Shown: positions 1 through 8,769 of the stretch, piece by piece
How positions within the stretch are numbered: position 1 is the first letter of the stretch
Layout: each line of letters begins with the position of its first letter
DNA from: Planotetraspora mira
GTDB taxonomy: Bacteria > Actinomycetota > Actinomycetes > Streptosporangiales > Streptosporangiaceae
DNA: 64,000 nt
NCBI RefSeq assembly: GCF_016863275.1
Contig: NZ_BOOO01000014.1
Location: 1 to 64,000 of the forward strand
Direction: 5' to 3'
Translations under genes and position numbers: made by a program
Notes under the pieces: model-generated
Told to the model about the DNA's origin: nothing
Seen by the model: the letters and a program-made list of their open reading frames with translations, nothing else
Database searches by the model: none

Positions 1-74
1 CTGTCATCGCCGAGAAGCCCGAGAAGAACCCCGCCGCTCCCGCCATGCCCGGCGGCGGCGACATGGACTTCTAA
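1..74 (+). CDS. groEL: 60 kDa chaperonin GroEL, C-terminal end (partial)
   Basis: Only the last 23 codons are inside the window, read from base 3 to the TAA at 72-74. They end in the glycine/methionine-rich tail PGGGDMDF, preceded by VIAEKPEKNP. That ending is the usual C-terminus of actinobacterial GroEL paralogues of the non-histidine-tailed type. GroEL is the cytosolic ATP-dependent folding chamber. The stop is followed within 20 bases by a strong intrinsic terminator, so this is the end of its transcription unit. The rest of the gene, its CIRCE operator and any groES lie outside the window. Confidence 0.9.
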   Translation, partial: VIAEKPEKNPAAPAMPGGGDMDF

Positions 75-92
75 GTCTTCGCTGCACCTGAG

Positions 93-126
93 AAGGGGCG
101 GTTCCCGACGGGAACCGCCCCTTTTT
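93..126 (+). terminator. Intrinsic terminator of groEL
   Basis: A perfect 14-bp stem (93-106 with 110-123) closes a three-base GAC loop and runs into a T tract (122-126). It lies 18 bases after the groEL stop. This is a textbook Rho-independent terminator and isolates groEL from the convergent gene that follows. Confidence 0.92.
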
Positions 127-160
127 CGTGTTTCAGCTCTCTACGCCCGGCTTCCTGAGA

Positions 161-964
161 TCAGGGGCGCGCCGAGCCGGTCAGCTTGCCGGCCTGACCA
201 TCGACCACCAGGCAGGTGACCGCACGGCCCTGGTTCCAGCTCAGCTCGCTCGGCGGGTACAGGGCGAAGGCCCTGAGCCGCTCGATCATCGGGCTGTCCG
301 CCAGCACCTGGGAGAGCCGCTCCTCGCACGCGGAGGACGCCTGCTCGCCGGCCGCCTGCACCCCGGGCCAGTCATGCGCCGGGAGGGTGATCTTGACGAT
401 GACCTCGGCGTCGTGAGGTTGGGCGCACGGCAGGGCCGTCAGCCTGGTGACCACCTTGCCGTCGACCACGCCGTCCACGCAGTCGCCCTCGTGCAGGCTG
501 GTGCTCGACACCGAGCCGCCGCGGGTCACCGTGCCCGTGTCGTCGCGCTGCGCGGAGCCGAGGGCGGCGACGATGAAGACCAGGGCGATCAGGACGATCC
601 AGAGGCCGGAAAGGATCAGGCCCGCGATCGCGAGGCCCTTGCCCTTGCCGCCTCGCCTCCCGATCTGCACCAGCGCCACGATGCCGAAGATGATCGAGAA
701 CAGGATGCCGCCGATGATCCCGAAGACGAGGGCCGTGATCGCGAAACCGTTGGTCCGCGGGGGAGGCGGCGGATATCCGTACGGCGGGGGATAGGGGGAC
801 CCGTACGGACCGGGCTGAGGCGGGGGATACGGCGACCCGTACGGGCCGGGCTGAGGGGGGTTCGGCGGTGGCCCCTGGGGGCCGGGTGGCGGGGGGTAGG
901 GGGACCCGTAGGAGCCGGGCGGTGGCGCCGCCGGCTCATTTCCCCCGGAATAAGGTTCACTCAC
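161..964 (-). CDS. DUF4190 / septum-formation-type membrane protein
   Basis: A 267-residue protein with three parts. Residues 1-68 are a Pro/Gly/Tyr-rich cytoplasmic tail containing repeated GSPYPPP units. Residues about 72-135 form two hydrophobic segments with the DUF4190 pattern (NGFAITALVFGIIGG, then GLAIAGLILSGL). The remaining 130 residues form an outer domain with Cys residues like the septum-formation family (CVDGVV, PCAQPHDAEV, SSACEERL, TCLVVDG). Such proteins are common in actinobacteria; a septum or envelope role is only suggested by family naming. The start is GTG at 964. Just upstream a short dyad, GGCAC-N6-GTGCC (965-980), could be an operator or simply overlap the ribosome site. 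The gene converges on groEL and shares its terminator region. Confidence 0.8.
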   Translation of the reverse strand: MSEPYSGGNEPAAPPPGSYGSPYPPPPGPQGPPPNPPQPGPYGSPYPPPQPGPYGSPYPPPYGYPPPPPRTNGFAITALVFGIIGGILFSIIFGIVALVQIGRRGGKGKGLAIAGLILSGLWIVLIALVFIVAALGSAQRDDTGTVTRGGSVSSTSLHEGDCVDGVVDGKVVTRLTALPCAQPHDAEVIVKITLPAHDWPGVQAAGEQASSACEERLSQVLADSPMIERLRAFALYPPSELSWNQGRAVTCLVVDGQAGKLTGSARP

Positions 965-1025
965 GGCACCTAATAGTGCCGTGTCCTTATTTATTGCGAC
1001 AAATGGGTAATTTCTATGTGCGTGG

Positions 1026-3005
1026 TCAGAGCAGCTCGGCCGGAAGTTCGGCGGTGTGGAGCACGCTCAACGAGGTGACGGCTCGGGTCAGCACGACGTA
1101 GAGCCGGGCCAGGCCGCGCTTCTCCGCCGCCACGATGTCGGCGGGCTCGACCACGATGACGTGGTCGTACTCGAGGCCCTTGGCGAGGCCGGCGGGCACG
1201 ACGAGCACACGCTCCTCGCCGGTGGAGTCGGCGCCGAGGACGCCGTGTGAGATGTCCCCCAGAGCCGCGGAGACGGCCGGGACCGAGTCGTCCGCCGTGA
1301 TGACCCCGATCGAGCCCTCACGCCGGAGTGCCTGCCGTACCGCGTCGGGGACGGCCGCGGCCGCGTCGGGCGACCGCCGCACGGACAGGGAACCGGCGCC
1401 CGGGCGGAGCGAGCGGGGGGCGGCGAGGTCGGGCGCGACCGAGGGGAGCAGTCGGGCGGCGTAGTCGAGGATCTCGCGCGGCACACGGAAGCCGAGGGTC
1501 AACTCGGTCACCTCGCCGGACGGCTGGCCGAGATGCTCGAGCACGGTCTTCCACGACTGCGCCGACCACGGCGTCGTGCCCTGCGCGATGTCGCCCAGGA
1601 CCGTCGCCGATCCGGTACGGCAGCGCCGTCCCAGTGCCCGGAGTTGCATGGCGGACAGGTCCTGCGCCTCGTCGACGACGACGTGGCCGTGGGAGGCGGT
1701 CCGCTCGATCAGGTCGGCCAGTTCGTCGAGCAGCGCGGCGTCGGCGGCCGACCACTTCGCCGACCTGTGCGACTTGGCCGGCCTGCGCCACAGGACGGCC
1801 TCCTGCTCCTGCGGCGACAGGTCGTCCTTGGCGGCCCGGGCCAGGAAGTCCGCGTCCGAGAGCAGCCGGAAGAGCACCTGCTCGGGGGTGAGCTTCGGCC
1901 AGACGGTGTCGAGGATCTGCTTGACCGGCTTGGAACGGGCGACGGCGTCCTGCACCCGGTCGTCCGGAGACTCGCCGCGCCGCTCCATCTGGACGAGCAC
2001 GGCGTGGGCGAGCCGCTGGGCGAGCGTCGCCCGGCCCGGGGCGTACCGGATCGTGCCGCGGAGCGAGGCGACGATCTCACGCACCGCGTGATCGGCGAGG
2101 CGGTAGCGGTTGATCCCCTTGGTGTAGAGGACGCCCTCCTCGGGCTTGGTCACGTGCAGCCAGAGGGCGCGTTCGAGGACGACGGCCATCCGGGCGTCCC
2201 CCTTGATCGCGGCCGTGACCGGGTCCTCGGGGAAGGAGTGGTCGCCGAGGATCCCCGCGACGGTGGTCTGGTCGACCTTCACCTCGCCGAGCGCCGGGAG
2301 GACGGAGGAGATGTACGACAGGAAGGCCCGGTTGGGGCCCACGATCATCACGCCGTTCCTGGCGAGCCGCTCGCGGTGGGTGAAGAGCAGGTAGGCGGCC
2401 CGGTGCAGGCCGACGGCCGTCTTCCCGGTGCCCGGCGCGCCCTGGACGCAGACGGTCACGCCGAGATCGGCTCTGACGATCTCGTCCTGGTCGGGCTGGA
2501 TGGTCGCGACGATGTCGCGCATGGGGCCGTTGCGGGGTCGTTCGATCTCCTCGGCCAGCAGCCTGCTCTGCGCGAGCTCCCTGCCGTCCATGGGCTCGTC
2601 CTCGTAGGCCGTCAGCTGGCCGCCCTGGTAGCCGAACCTGCGGCGGAGCGTGACGCCCATCGGGTCGGCAGGGCCGGCCTGGTAGAACGCACGGGACACC
2701 GGGGCACGCCAGTCGATCACCAGGGCGCGCCTGTCGTCGTCGTGGACGTGCCGGCGGCCGACGTAGATCGTGCCGGGCAGGTCGCCCCCCGCGGACAGTT
2801 CGAGGCGGCCGAAGAAGAGCGGCGTGTCCTTGTGGTCGGCCAGCGCGGCGACCCGCTGGTCGAGCAGTCCCTGGAGGATCTGCTGGGAGACCCAGTCGCC
2901 GGCGGCGTCGGCGGACAACGACTGGGCGTGCTCGCGCATCGATGTGAGAGCGGCCCGTGATACCGCGAGATGGGCGCGCTCGGCTTCTAGGACGTTTTCC
3001 GGCAT
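1026..3005 (-). CDS. HelD-type RNA polymerase-recycling ATPase
   Basis: A 659-residue UvrD/Rep-like SF1 protein. It has the HelD arrangement: an N-terminal coiled segment (residues 1-60), then a domain with IDWRAPVSRAFYQA (about 97-110), Walker A GAPGTGKTAVGLHR (189-202), Walker B VVVDEAQD, and C-terminal helicase motifs ending in RLYVVLTRAV. HelD proteins bind RNA polymerase and use ATP to remove stalled polymerase or displace bound nucleic acid; some actinobacterial members (HelR) protect against rifamycins. The start is ATG at 3005 with AAGGAG six bases upstream. I searched the 110 bases upstream for a rifamycin-associated element and saw none, so a housekeeping role is more likely than drug-induced HelR. 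It is monocistronic and divergent from a small membrane protein gene. Confidence 0.9.
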   Translation of the reverse strand: MPENVLEAERAHLAVSRAALTSMREHAQSLSADAAGDWVSQQILQGLLDQRVAALADHKDTPLFFGRLELSAGGDLPGTIYVGRRHVHDDDRRALVIDWRAPVSRAFYQAGPADPMGVTLRRRFGYQGGQLTAYEDEPMDGRELAQSRLLAEEIERPRNGPMRDIVATIQPDQDEIVRADLGVTVCVQGAPGTGKTAVGLHRAAYLLFTHRERLARNGVMIVGPNRAFLSYISSVLPALGEVKVDQTTVAGILGDHSFPEDPVTAAIKGDARMAVVLERALWLHVTKPEEGVLYTKGINRYRLADHAVREIVASLRGTIRYAPGRATLAQRLAHAVLVQMERRGESPDDRVQDAVARSKPVKQILDTVWPKLTPEQVLFRLLSDADFLARAAKDDLSPQEQEAVLWRRPAKSHRSAKWSAADAALLDELADLIERTASHGHVVVDEAQDLSAMQLRALGRRCRTGSATVLGDIAQGTTPWSAQSWKTVLEHLGQPSGEVTELTLGFRVPREILDYAARLLPSVAPDLAAPRSLRPGAGSLSVRRSPDAAAAVPDAVRQALRREGSIGVITADDSVPAVSAALGDISHGVLGADSTGEERVLVVPAGLAKGLEYDHVIVVEPADIVAAEKRGLARLYVVLTRAVTSLSVLHTAELPAELL

Positions 3006-3116
3006 GCCGAACTCCTTCAGGACGCGGGAAAGACAAGAGCTTACCGACGGCCTTCCAGCGAACCCAAATGGTTTTCTTGTGCGTGTTGCACCTTCTGTCC
3101 GGGTACCTGTATCGAG

Positions 3117-3422
3117 GTGACGCGGACCTGGATGCCTCCGGCCATTCCCACCATGGCGAGCCTGCTGCTCGCTCTCCTCTGGGTGTTGTCGGTCTTCGGA
3201 GGCTGGGGGGTGGAGGCCTTCTGCCCGGCCGCCGACTCGCCCGGGACGTGTGCCGACCGGATCGCCTCCGCCGCCGTGGTCTCCGGCGTGATCGCGCTTT
3301 TCGCCGCGGTCTCGACGGCGGCCGCCTGGTTCACCCGGAGGCAGGGTCTGCTCGGTGTCGCGGTGATCGCGTGGGTGGTGGCGGTCGGAGCGCTTTTCGT
3401 CGGGGGAGTGATCGCCCAGTAA
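3117..3422 (+). CDS. Small membrane protein, unknown function
   Basis: A 101-residue protein with three predicted membrane segments (about residues 13-30, 51-71 and 78-98). A short outer loop after segment one holds two cysteines (FCPAADSPGTC), which could form a disulfide. I do not recognise a family. The start could be GTG 3117, ATG 3132 or ATG 3153; none has a clear ribosome site, and the first membrane segment is intact with each. Codon use is GC-rich at third positions, as in real genes here, and the divergent position next to helD leaves room for a promoter. The protein is plausible but unverified. Confidence 0.55.
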   Translation: MTRTWMPPAIPTMASLLLALLWVLSVFGGWGVEAFCPAADSPGTCADRIASAAVVSGVIALFAAVSTAAAWFTRRQGLLGVAVIAWVVAVGALFVGGVIAQ

Positions 3423-3588
3423 TCACCCCAATACGCTGCGATTTCTACCAAATTGGCATGGCTCAGGTAGGGCGAATTGCGTGATTTGCGACAAAGATGG
3501 GGTATGGGCGTTCCTGCTGTTCTGGTGTGGGGGGGTGATGCGGTTGTCTAGGGCCAAGGGGATTTCCTGGACCTGACCTGGCACCCGC
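3423..3588. other. Short intergenic stretch, no gene seen
   Basis: About 165 bases between the small membrane protein and the convergent xpb gene. It is less GC-rich than its surroundings at first (CGATTTCTACCAAATTGGCA). I see no convincing reading frame, repeat or known RNA. It ends in the hairpin described next. Confidence 0.5.
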
Positions 3589-3613
3589 ACCCGGCGAGAT
3601 CACCTCGCCGGGT
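3589..3613 (-). terminator. Hairpin terminator enclosing the xpb stop codon
   Basis: A perfect 10-bp stem (3589-3598 with 3604-3613) closes a five-base loop. The TGA stop of the minus-strand helicase gene (3600-3602) sits in the loop. There is no T tract, as is usual in high-GC actinobacteria. It could stop transcription from both converging genes. Confidence 0.65.
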
Positions 3614-5255
3614 TCTCCTCGCCCACGTCGTCGGCGTCCACGATGCGATAGGCGTATCCCTGCTCGGCGAGGAACCGCTGCCTGTGCGCGGCGAACTCCT
3701 GGTCGACCGTGTCGCGGCTCACGATGGAATAGAAACGCGCGCCCCCGCCGTCGGCCTTGGGCCGCAACACGCGGCCGAGCCGCTGCGCCTCCTCCTGCCG
3801 TGAGCCGAAGGTGCCCGACACCTGGATCGCGATGGACGCCTCAGGCAGGTCGATCGAGAAGTTCGCGACCTTCGACACCACCAGGACCTGGATCTCCTTG
3901 TCCCGGAAGGCCTGGAACAGGCGCTCCCGCTCGCGCACGCGGGTCTCACCCTTGATCACCGGGGCGTTGAGATGCTCGCCCAGCTCGTCGAGTTGGTCGA
4001 TGTACTGGCCGATCACCAGCACCTGCTCGCCGCCGTGGCGGCGCACCAGGGTCTCCGTCACCCGGGTCTTCGACGGCGTGGTGGAGCAGAACCGGTACCG
4101 CTCGTCGGACTCGGCCATCGCGTAGGCCAGCCTCTCCTCGTCGCTGAGGGTCACCCGGACCTCGACGCAGTCGGCGGGCGCGATCCAGCCCTGCGTCTCC
4201 ATCTCCTTCCACGGCGCGTCGTAGCGCTTGGGCCCGATGAGGGAGAACACGTCGCCCTCGCGGCCGTCCTCGCGGATCAGCGTCGCGGTCAGGCCCATCC
4301 GGCGACGGGCCTGCAGGTCGGCCGTCATCCGGAAGATCGGCGCGGGAAGCAGGTGCACCTCGTCGTAGATCACGAGCCCCCAGTCGCGGGCGTCGAACAG
4401 CTCCAGGTGCCGGTACACGCCCTGCCGCCTGGTCGTCATGACCTGGTAGGTCGCGATCGTGACCGGGCGGATCTCCTTCTTGGTCCCGGTGTACTCGCCG
4501 ATCTCGTCCTCCGTGAGGGAGGTGCGCTTGATCAGCTCCTGCTTCCACTGGTGAGCGGAGACGGTGTTGGTCACCATGATCAGCGTCGTCGCCTCGGCGT
4601 GCGCCATGGCGGCGGCCCCCACGATGGTCTTGCCCGCACCACAGGGGAGCACGACCACGCCGGATCCGCCATGCCAGAACGCGTCCGCCGCCTCCTTCTG
4701 GTACGGCCGCAGCGTCCAGCCGTCCTCGGCCAGCGCGATCGCGTGGTGCTCGCCGTCGACGTATCCGGCGAGGTCCTCGGCGGGCCAGCCGATCTTGAGC
4801 AGCAGTTGCTTGATGTTGCCGCGCTCCGACGGATGCACGGCGACGGCGTCGGATCCGATCCGGTCGCCGAGCAGCGGCTGGATCTTCTTGGACCGCAGGA
4901 CCTCCTCAAGGACGGCCCGGTCGGTGCTGGTGAGGACGAGCCCATGGGTGGGGTGCTTGTCCAGGCGAAGCCTGCCGTAGCGGGACATGGTCTCCGCGAC
5001 GTCCACGAGCAGCGCGTGCGGCACCGGATAGCGGCTGAATCCGATCAGCGCGTCGACGACCTGCTCGGCGTCGTGGCCGGCGGCCCGCGCGTTCCACAAC
5101 GCCAGGGGGGTGACCCGATAGGTGTGCACGTGCTCGGGAGCACGCTCGAGTTCGGCGAACGGCGCGATCGCCTTGCGGCATTCGTCGGCTCGTTCGTGAT
5201 CGACCTCGAGCAGCAGTGTCTTGTCCGACTGAACGATCAGTGGCCCGTCATTCAA
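3600..5255 (-). CDS. Bacterial XPB DNA helicase (SF2, 3'-5')
   Basis: A 551-residue SF2 helicase of the bacterial XPB type. The N-terminal 180 residues are the XPB-like damage-recognition and thumb-preceding region. Motifs follow in order: Walker A PCGAGKT (204-210), DEVH box (298-301), GLTAT, the RED loop in IREDGREGD, and motif VI QRLGRVLRP. Bacterial XPB unwinds DNA and stimulates partner nucleases; its repair role in actinobacteria is not fully settled. The start is an unusual TTG at 5255, chosen because AAGGGAG lies seven bases upstream and no ATG or GTG fits. It follows a helicase-associated gene on the same strand after 49 bases, suggesting one transcript. Confidence 0.92.
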   Translation of the reverse strand: MNDGPLIVQSDKTLLLEVDHERADECRKAIAPFAELERAPEHVHTYRVTPLALWNARAAGHDAEQVVDALIGFSRYPVPHALLVDVAETMSRYGRLRLDKHPTHGLVLTSTDRAVLEEVLRSKKIQPLLGDRIGSDAVAVHPSERGNIKQLLLKIGWPAEDLAGYVDGEHHAIALAEDGWTLRPYQKEAADAFWHGGSGVVVLPCGAGKTIVGAAAMAHAEATTLIMVTNTVSAHQWKQELIKRTSLTEDEIGEYTGTKKEIRPVTIATYQVMTTRRQGVYRHLELFDARDWGLVIYDEVHLLPAPIFRMTADLQARRRMGLTATLIREDGREGDVFSLIGPKRYDAPWKEMETQGWIAPADCVEVRVTLSDEERLAYAMAESDERYRFCSTTPSKTRVTETLVRRHGGEQVLVIGQYIDQLDELGEHLNAPVIKGETRVRERERLFQAFRDKEIQVLVVSKVANFSIDLPEASIAIQVSGTFGSRQEEAQRLGRVLRPKADGGGARFYSIVSRDTVDQEFAAHRQRFLAEQGYAYRIVDADDVGEENPAR

Positions 5256-5270
5256 AAGTTGCTCCCTTGT

Positions 5271-5335
5271 CCGGATAACCGCATAACAAACTACCGAGCC
5301 GAAATCAGCTCACGTCCGCGATGCCGGTTATCCGG
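5271..5335 (-). promoter_or_regulatory. Long-range inverted repeat spanning the upstream stop and the xpb ribosome site
   Basis: Eleven bases at 5271-5281 (CCGGATAACCG) are exactly complementary to 5325-5335. On the minus-strand transcript one arm lies in the last codons of the helicase-associated gene and the other abuts the AAGGGAG ribosome site of xpb. Folding would bring the stop codon close to the next start. A role in translational coupling is my inference. Confidence 0.4.
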
Positions 5336-7674
5336 TGCAGGGCGAACCGATGGACGGCCGCCCGGGTCTCGTCGTATGCGGTGAGGTAGCCACCTTCCAT
5401 CCGGGCGGGTTCGAGAATGCGGCTGGTGGCGTGTCCCTGTGCGTCAAGGTAGCCGATCCAGACCCGCGAACCCTGGCGGATGGCGTCCTGGAGGGCCTGG
5501 ATCGTCGCCGTCGCGGGTGACCGCGGCACCTGCCCGTCGGGGCCGTGCGACGGGCGGCGGCGGGTGCGGTGGGCCTGGTCACCGGCCCGCATGGCGCGGA
5601 TGGCGGCCGCCGCGACGTCGGGTTCCGGCCCGGTGGGGCCGGCGCCGCGGGCGACGGGCGGGCCGTCGGTCCGCCGGCTGTCGGCCCTGGAGACCAGCAC
5701 GTCGCCCTCCAGGGACTCGGCGACCGGGGCGTATCCCATTGCGCGGAGCGAGTCGATCAGCGTGGCCCTGGACGTCTTCGACGCCAGCACGGTGGGCGCG
5801 AGCCGTCGCAGCCGCAACAGCCCGGCCCGCTTGTCCGCCAGCACCTCGTCGAGCACGGAGGGGTCGTCGCAGCGGACGTAGGCGGACGCCGTCCCGACAC
5901 GGATGCGCCCGTGGCGGCGGGCCACGTCGGAGATCAGGTAGCGCAACGGCTGAGGGACGGCGGTGGCGGAGTGGCGCTCCAGCATGCCGACGAGATCGTC
6001 GGCCGACTGCCCGGCGTCGAGCGCCCGCCGGATCGAGCGTTCGCTGAAGCGGTAGACGGTCGCGCCCCCCTTCGACTCCACATCGGCGGTCAGGGCGAGC
6101 CAGCGTCCGAGATCGCTGGTCAGAGGACCGGGGGCGACCGCGGTCAGGTCCGCCTGCAGCAGCACATGATCCACGGGCTCGGGGAGCAGCGGCGCGAGCA
6201 GCCCGGCGGCCGTGCCGTCCCCGCGCACGATCCCGTGGCCCTGCGCCGAGAGGACTCCCAGCCCGGTGACGCCCACCTGCTCGGCCTCTCGCAGGGTGAG
6301 CTCGGCGAGCCGGTCGCGCTGGGCGCCTCTGCGCCTGGGCTGCTCCCAGGACAGCCTGGCGAGGACGGATGCGGCGGCCGGCGCGAGGCCGGGACCCGCG
6401 GACGCGAGAACGGCCAGCGTCTGGGCGCGCACCTGGGCGGCGGCGGGCCTGCGGAGATCGGGATGGAGCGCGTTCAGCGGCCGGTCGCGGTCGTCACGCT
6501 CGCCGATGAGTCCGGGGACCCGATCCATGCCGGCCCAGGCGGAGGCCAGCAGGGCCCACCGGTCCTCGGTGCTCTTGACCCGCCAGCCGTCGTAGGCCGA
6601 CGTGGGCAGCCACTCGCCGTCGACCGATCCGCCGGACGCGATGAGCCCGGCGGCGTAGGCGATCTCCACGACCAGCCCGGCCGCCCATTCCGGCAGATCG
6701 AGCAACTGCGCCGTCCTCTTCAGGTCCCGGATGGCGAGACCGCCCGTCCGCAGGACTCCCGGAGGATCGACGCTCCAGTGCTCGCACAGCTCCTCCACCG
6801 TCCGGACCAGGGTGAACGCCTGGCCCGCCGCGGTCCTGTCGGCGAGGACTTGGTCGCGCCGGGCGCCCTCGAGGTCCGGTGGGCGGGGGGACAGGTCGCG
6901 ATGGACGCGCCCGTCACGGAGGAAGAGCGCCACCTCGCGGGGAAGGGCCACGCTCTCGTCGCCGGTCGCGCCCAGCAGGCCGCGCGCGAGGAGCTGCTCG
7001 ATCGGCGACTGGGCGGTGGCCGTCCGGATGTCCCTGCGGGCGTTGGGCAGCCGTCCGCTCGCCGGGCCCCAGGACAACTCGTCGAGGGCGGCCCGCGCCT
7101 GCGGTGAGACCTCGGCGACCAGGCGGCCCACCGTCGTGGGATCGGCGAGGAGCTCGGCCAGCCTGTCGCGGGGAGACCCGTCACGCCGGGGAGCCCCGAT
7201 GTCGTCCAGCAGGACGTCGAGCGCCTCCGGCGAATGATGCCGGAACACCTCCGCCGCGGGCGGGCCCAGCCCGGCAGGGGGGTCGAGCGCCTCGACGACA
7301 CCCGGGGCGGGAAGCAGCGCGTCGTCGGGCCCGAAGGCGAGGCCTCTGGTCCTGAGCCGGTCGAGCGCCTCGTCGAGCGCCGCGTCCAGCTCCTTCTTGC
7401 GCGCCGTGCCGGCCGTGGCCTTGTCCAGTAACGACCTGAGCGCCTTGCGGGTGATCGGGCCCGGCTGGAGAGTCAGCGTCTCCACCACGGCGAGGGTGAA
7501 CCGGTCGAGACGGTCGAGCGCCCGGCCGAGGGCGGACGGGCTGCCGGCACGGGCGGCGAGCCCGTCGACGTGTGCGGGCACAGGCGTGATGAGCTCGGGC
7601 CGCGCCGTCACGAGGGCGCGCAGTTGCTCGTCCGTCCGGCCACGCAGCCACTCGGTGAACTCGGTGCTCATCAT
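5305..7674 (-). CDS. Helicase-associated (XPB/Ssl2-like domain) protein with WYL-like C-terminus
   Basis: A 789-residue protein found next to XPB in many actinobacteria. Residues 1-450 are helical with no Walker motifs. Then comes a helicase C-terminal-like region (YLISDVARRHGRIRVG, DDPSVLDEVLADKRAGLLRLRRLAPTV) of the XPB/Ssl2 type. The last 65 residues (RVWIGYLDAQGHATSRILEPARM then HRFALHRI) have the strand pattern of a WYL ligand/nucleic-acid sensing domain. A partner or regulator of XPB is likely; the catalytic activity is unknown. The open frame continues far upstream, but the real start is among ATGs at 7683, 7674 and 7671. I prefer 7674 because GGAACGG precedes the ATGATG pair, and because the region beyond overlaps the divergent gene. 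Confidence 0.85.
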   Translation of the reverse strand: MMSTEFTEWLRGRTDEQLRALVTARPELITPVPAHVDGLAARAGSPSALGRALDRLDRFTLAVVETLTLQPGPITRKALRSLLDKATAGTARKKELDAALDEALDRLRTRGLAFGPDDALLPAPGVVEALDPPAGLGPPAAEVFRHHSPEALDVLLDDIGAPRRDGSPRDRLAELLADPTTVGRLVAEVSPQARAALDELSWGPASGRLPNARRDIRTATAQSPIEQLLARGLLGATGDESVALPREVALFLRDGRVHRDLSPRPPDLEGARRDQVLADRTAAGQAFTLVRTVEELCEHWSVDPPGVLRTGGLAIRDLKRTAQLLDLPEWAAGLVVEIAYAAGLIASGGSVDGEWLPTSAYDGWRVKSTEDRWALLASAWAGMDRVPGLIGERDDRDRPLNALHPDLRRPAAAQVRAQTLAVLASAGPGLAPAAASVLARLSWEQPRRRGAQRDRLAELTLREAEQVGVTGLGVLSAQGHGIVRGDGTAAGLLAPLLPEPVDHVLLQADLTAVAPGPLTSDLGRWLALTADVESKGGATVYRFSERSIRRALDAGQSADDLVGMLERHSATAVPQPLRYLISDVARRHGRIRVGTASAYVRCDDPSVLDEVLADKRAGLLRLRRLAPTVLASKTSRATLIDSLRAMGYAPVAESLEGDVLVSRADSRRTDGPPVARGAGPTGPEPDVAAAAIRAMRAGDQAHRTRRRPSHGPDGQVPRSPATATIQALQDAIRQGSRVWIGYLDAQGHATSRILEPARMEGGYLTAYDETRAAVHRFALHRITGIADVS

Positions 7675-7737
7675 CCGTTCCATCGTAGGGCCGCATTTTT
7701 CGAGCATCACTCGACCAGGCGCGAGCACTGAGGCAGT

Positions 7738-8646
7738 ATGACGAGCATGATCGAGCGTGCGGACCAGCTCGTTCTCGAGTTCGTCAGCAAGGTGGCAGAC
7801 GCCGCTCACGGCAGGCTGCGCCCCGAACAGCGGCTCGACTACGTCCAGCGGCTCCGCGCCAGCGTCGAGCGGGCGCGCGGAGGCAGCGAGGACGCCAGGC
7901 ACGTCGCGAAGGTCATCGCCGGGTTCGGAACGCCGGACGACCTGATCGACCGGGAGGTCCGCAGGCTCGCGGCCGCCCAGCAGGCCCTTCAGCAGACCGC
8001 GGACCAGGCCGCCCAGCCGATCGGCGAGGACGACACGGCGGTCTTCCCCGTCGTCGTCGACGACGGGGGACCGAGGCGAGGGGTTGCCTCCGACGCGGCC
8101 GACGACAGGCGCCCGCCTCCCGGCGTGATCTACGGTCGGCGGGTCGCGAGGGAGCGGATCTCCCGCCAGGCCGATCGGCCGGCCCCGCTGATGCGGTTGC
8201 GCCGCGCGGCGATGGCGGGGGGCAACCCGATGGCCACCGGGGGGAGGGACGCCCGGACGATTTTCCTGAACAACCGCCGCGAGACGCTGGCGCTCGTCCT
8301 GCTCGTGGTGGCCGGGCTGCTCGTCCCGTTCCGTCTGGCGACCGTGGCGATCTTCCCTGTCCCCGCGATCGTGTGGGCGGCGGCCGCCCTGATCCTGCTC
8401 TCCTGCCAAGGCTGGTCGTTCTCCGACCGGCTGATCGGCTTGGCCGCCCCGGTCGTGGCGTACGCGATCGGCGGGGTCCTGCTCGGAGCGGCACGATCGG
8501 AGGGCGGGAGCGTCCAGGCGTTCATGGTGTCGTTTCACAACGTGAGCGGTGTGCTGTTCATTCTCGGAACCGCCGCCGCGGTGTCCTGGCTGGCCTTTCG
8601 ACTGCTCGATCCGCCTCCCAGAGAAAGCGGAAACAATCGCCGATAA
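7738..8646 (+). CDS. Integral membrane protein with N-terminal HAAS-like helical domain
   Basis: A 302-residue protein. Residues 1-85 are charged and helical (RLDYVQRLRASVERARG ... FGTPDDLIDREVRRL), resembling the HAAS domain that regulates membrane proteins through PadR-type partners. A linker with Arg-rich stretches follows. Four hydrophobic segments occupy about residues 178-200, 203-222, 228-248 and 265-290. Function is unknown. The start is ATG 7738 with GAGG five bases upstream; ATG 7747 is an alternative. It is divergent from the XPB partner gene, with 63 bases between starts. Confidence 0.7.
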   Translation: MTSMIERADQLVLEFVSKVADAAHGRLRPEQRLDYVQRLRASVERARGGSEDARHVAKVIAGFGTPDDLIDREVRRLAAAQQALQQTADQAAQPIGEDDTAVFPVVVDDGGPRRGVASDAADDRRPPPGVIYGRRVARERISRQADRPAPLMRLRRAAMAGGNPMATGGRDARTIFLNNRRETLALVLLVVAGLLVPFRLATVAIFPVPAIVWAAAALILLSCQGWSFSDRLIGLAAPVVAYAIGGVLLGAARSEGGSVQAFMVSFHNVSGVLFILGTAAAVSWLAFRLLDPPPRESGNNRR

Positions 8647-8769
8647 ACCACTCGCGCGTCGATCTCGTGATGTGCAGGCTTACTTCCCAGAGTGGGGGTC
8701 CGCAGGGGCCCTCTCAGGGCATAACCTACTTCCAATCACCTTCACGACAGTCTGAACGAGGTCACCCCT

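Noticed and set aside
1533-2960. A 475-codon plus-strand frame inside helD
   Set aside because: It is antisense to helD, without ribosome site or similarity. High GC makes such frames common.
3006-3116. Rifamycin-associated element upstream of helD
   Set aside because: I looked for the palindromic element that marks HelR-type rifamycin resistance genes and found no match.
3972-5384. A 470-codon plus-strand frame opposite xpb
   Set aside because: Antisense shadow; the encoded sequence is low-complexity (His/Asp/Gly-rich) and unlike any family.
7675-8538. Upstream extension of the helicase-associated gene to 8538 (1077 codons in all)
   Set aside because: It overlaps a divergent membrane protein gene with better coding pattern, and family similarity starts at about 7674.
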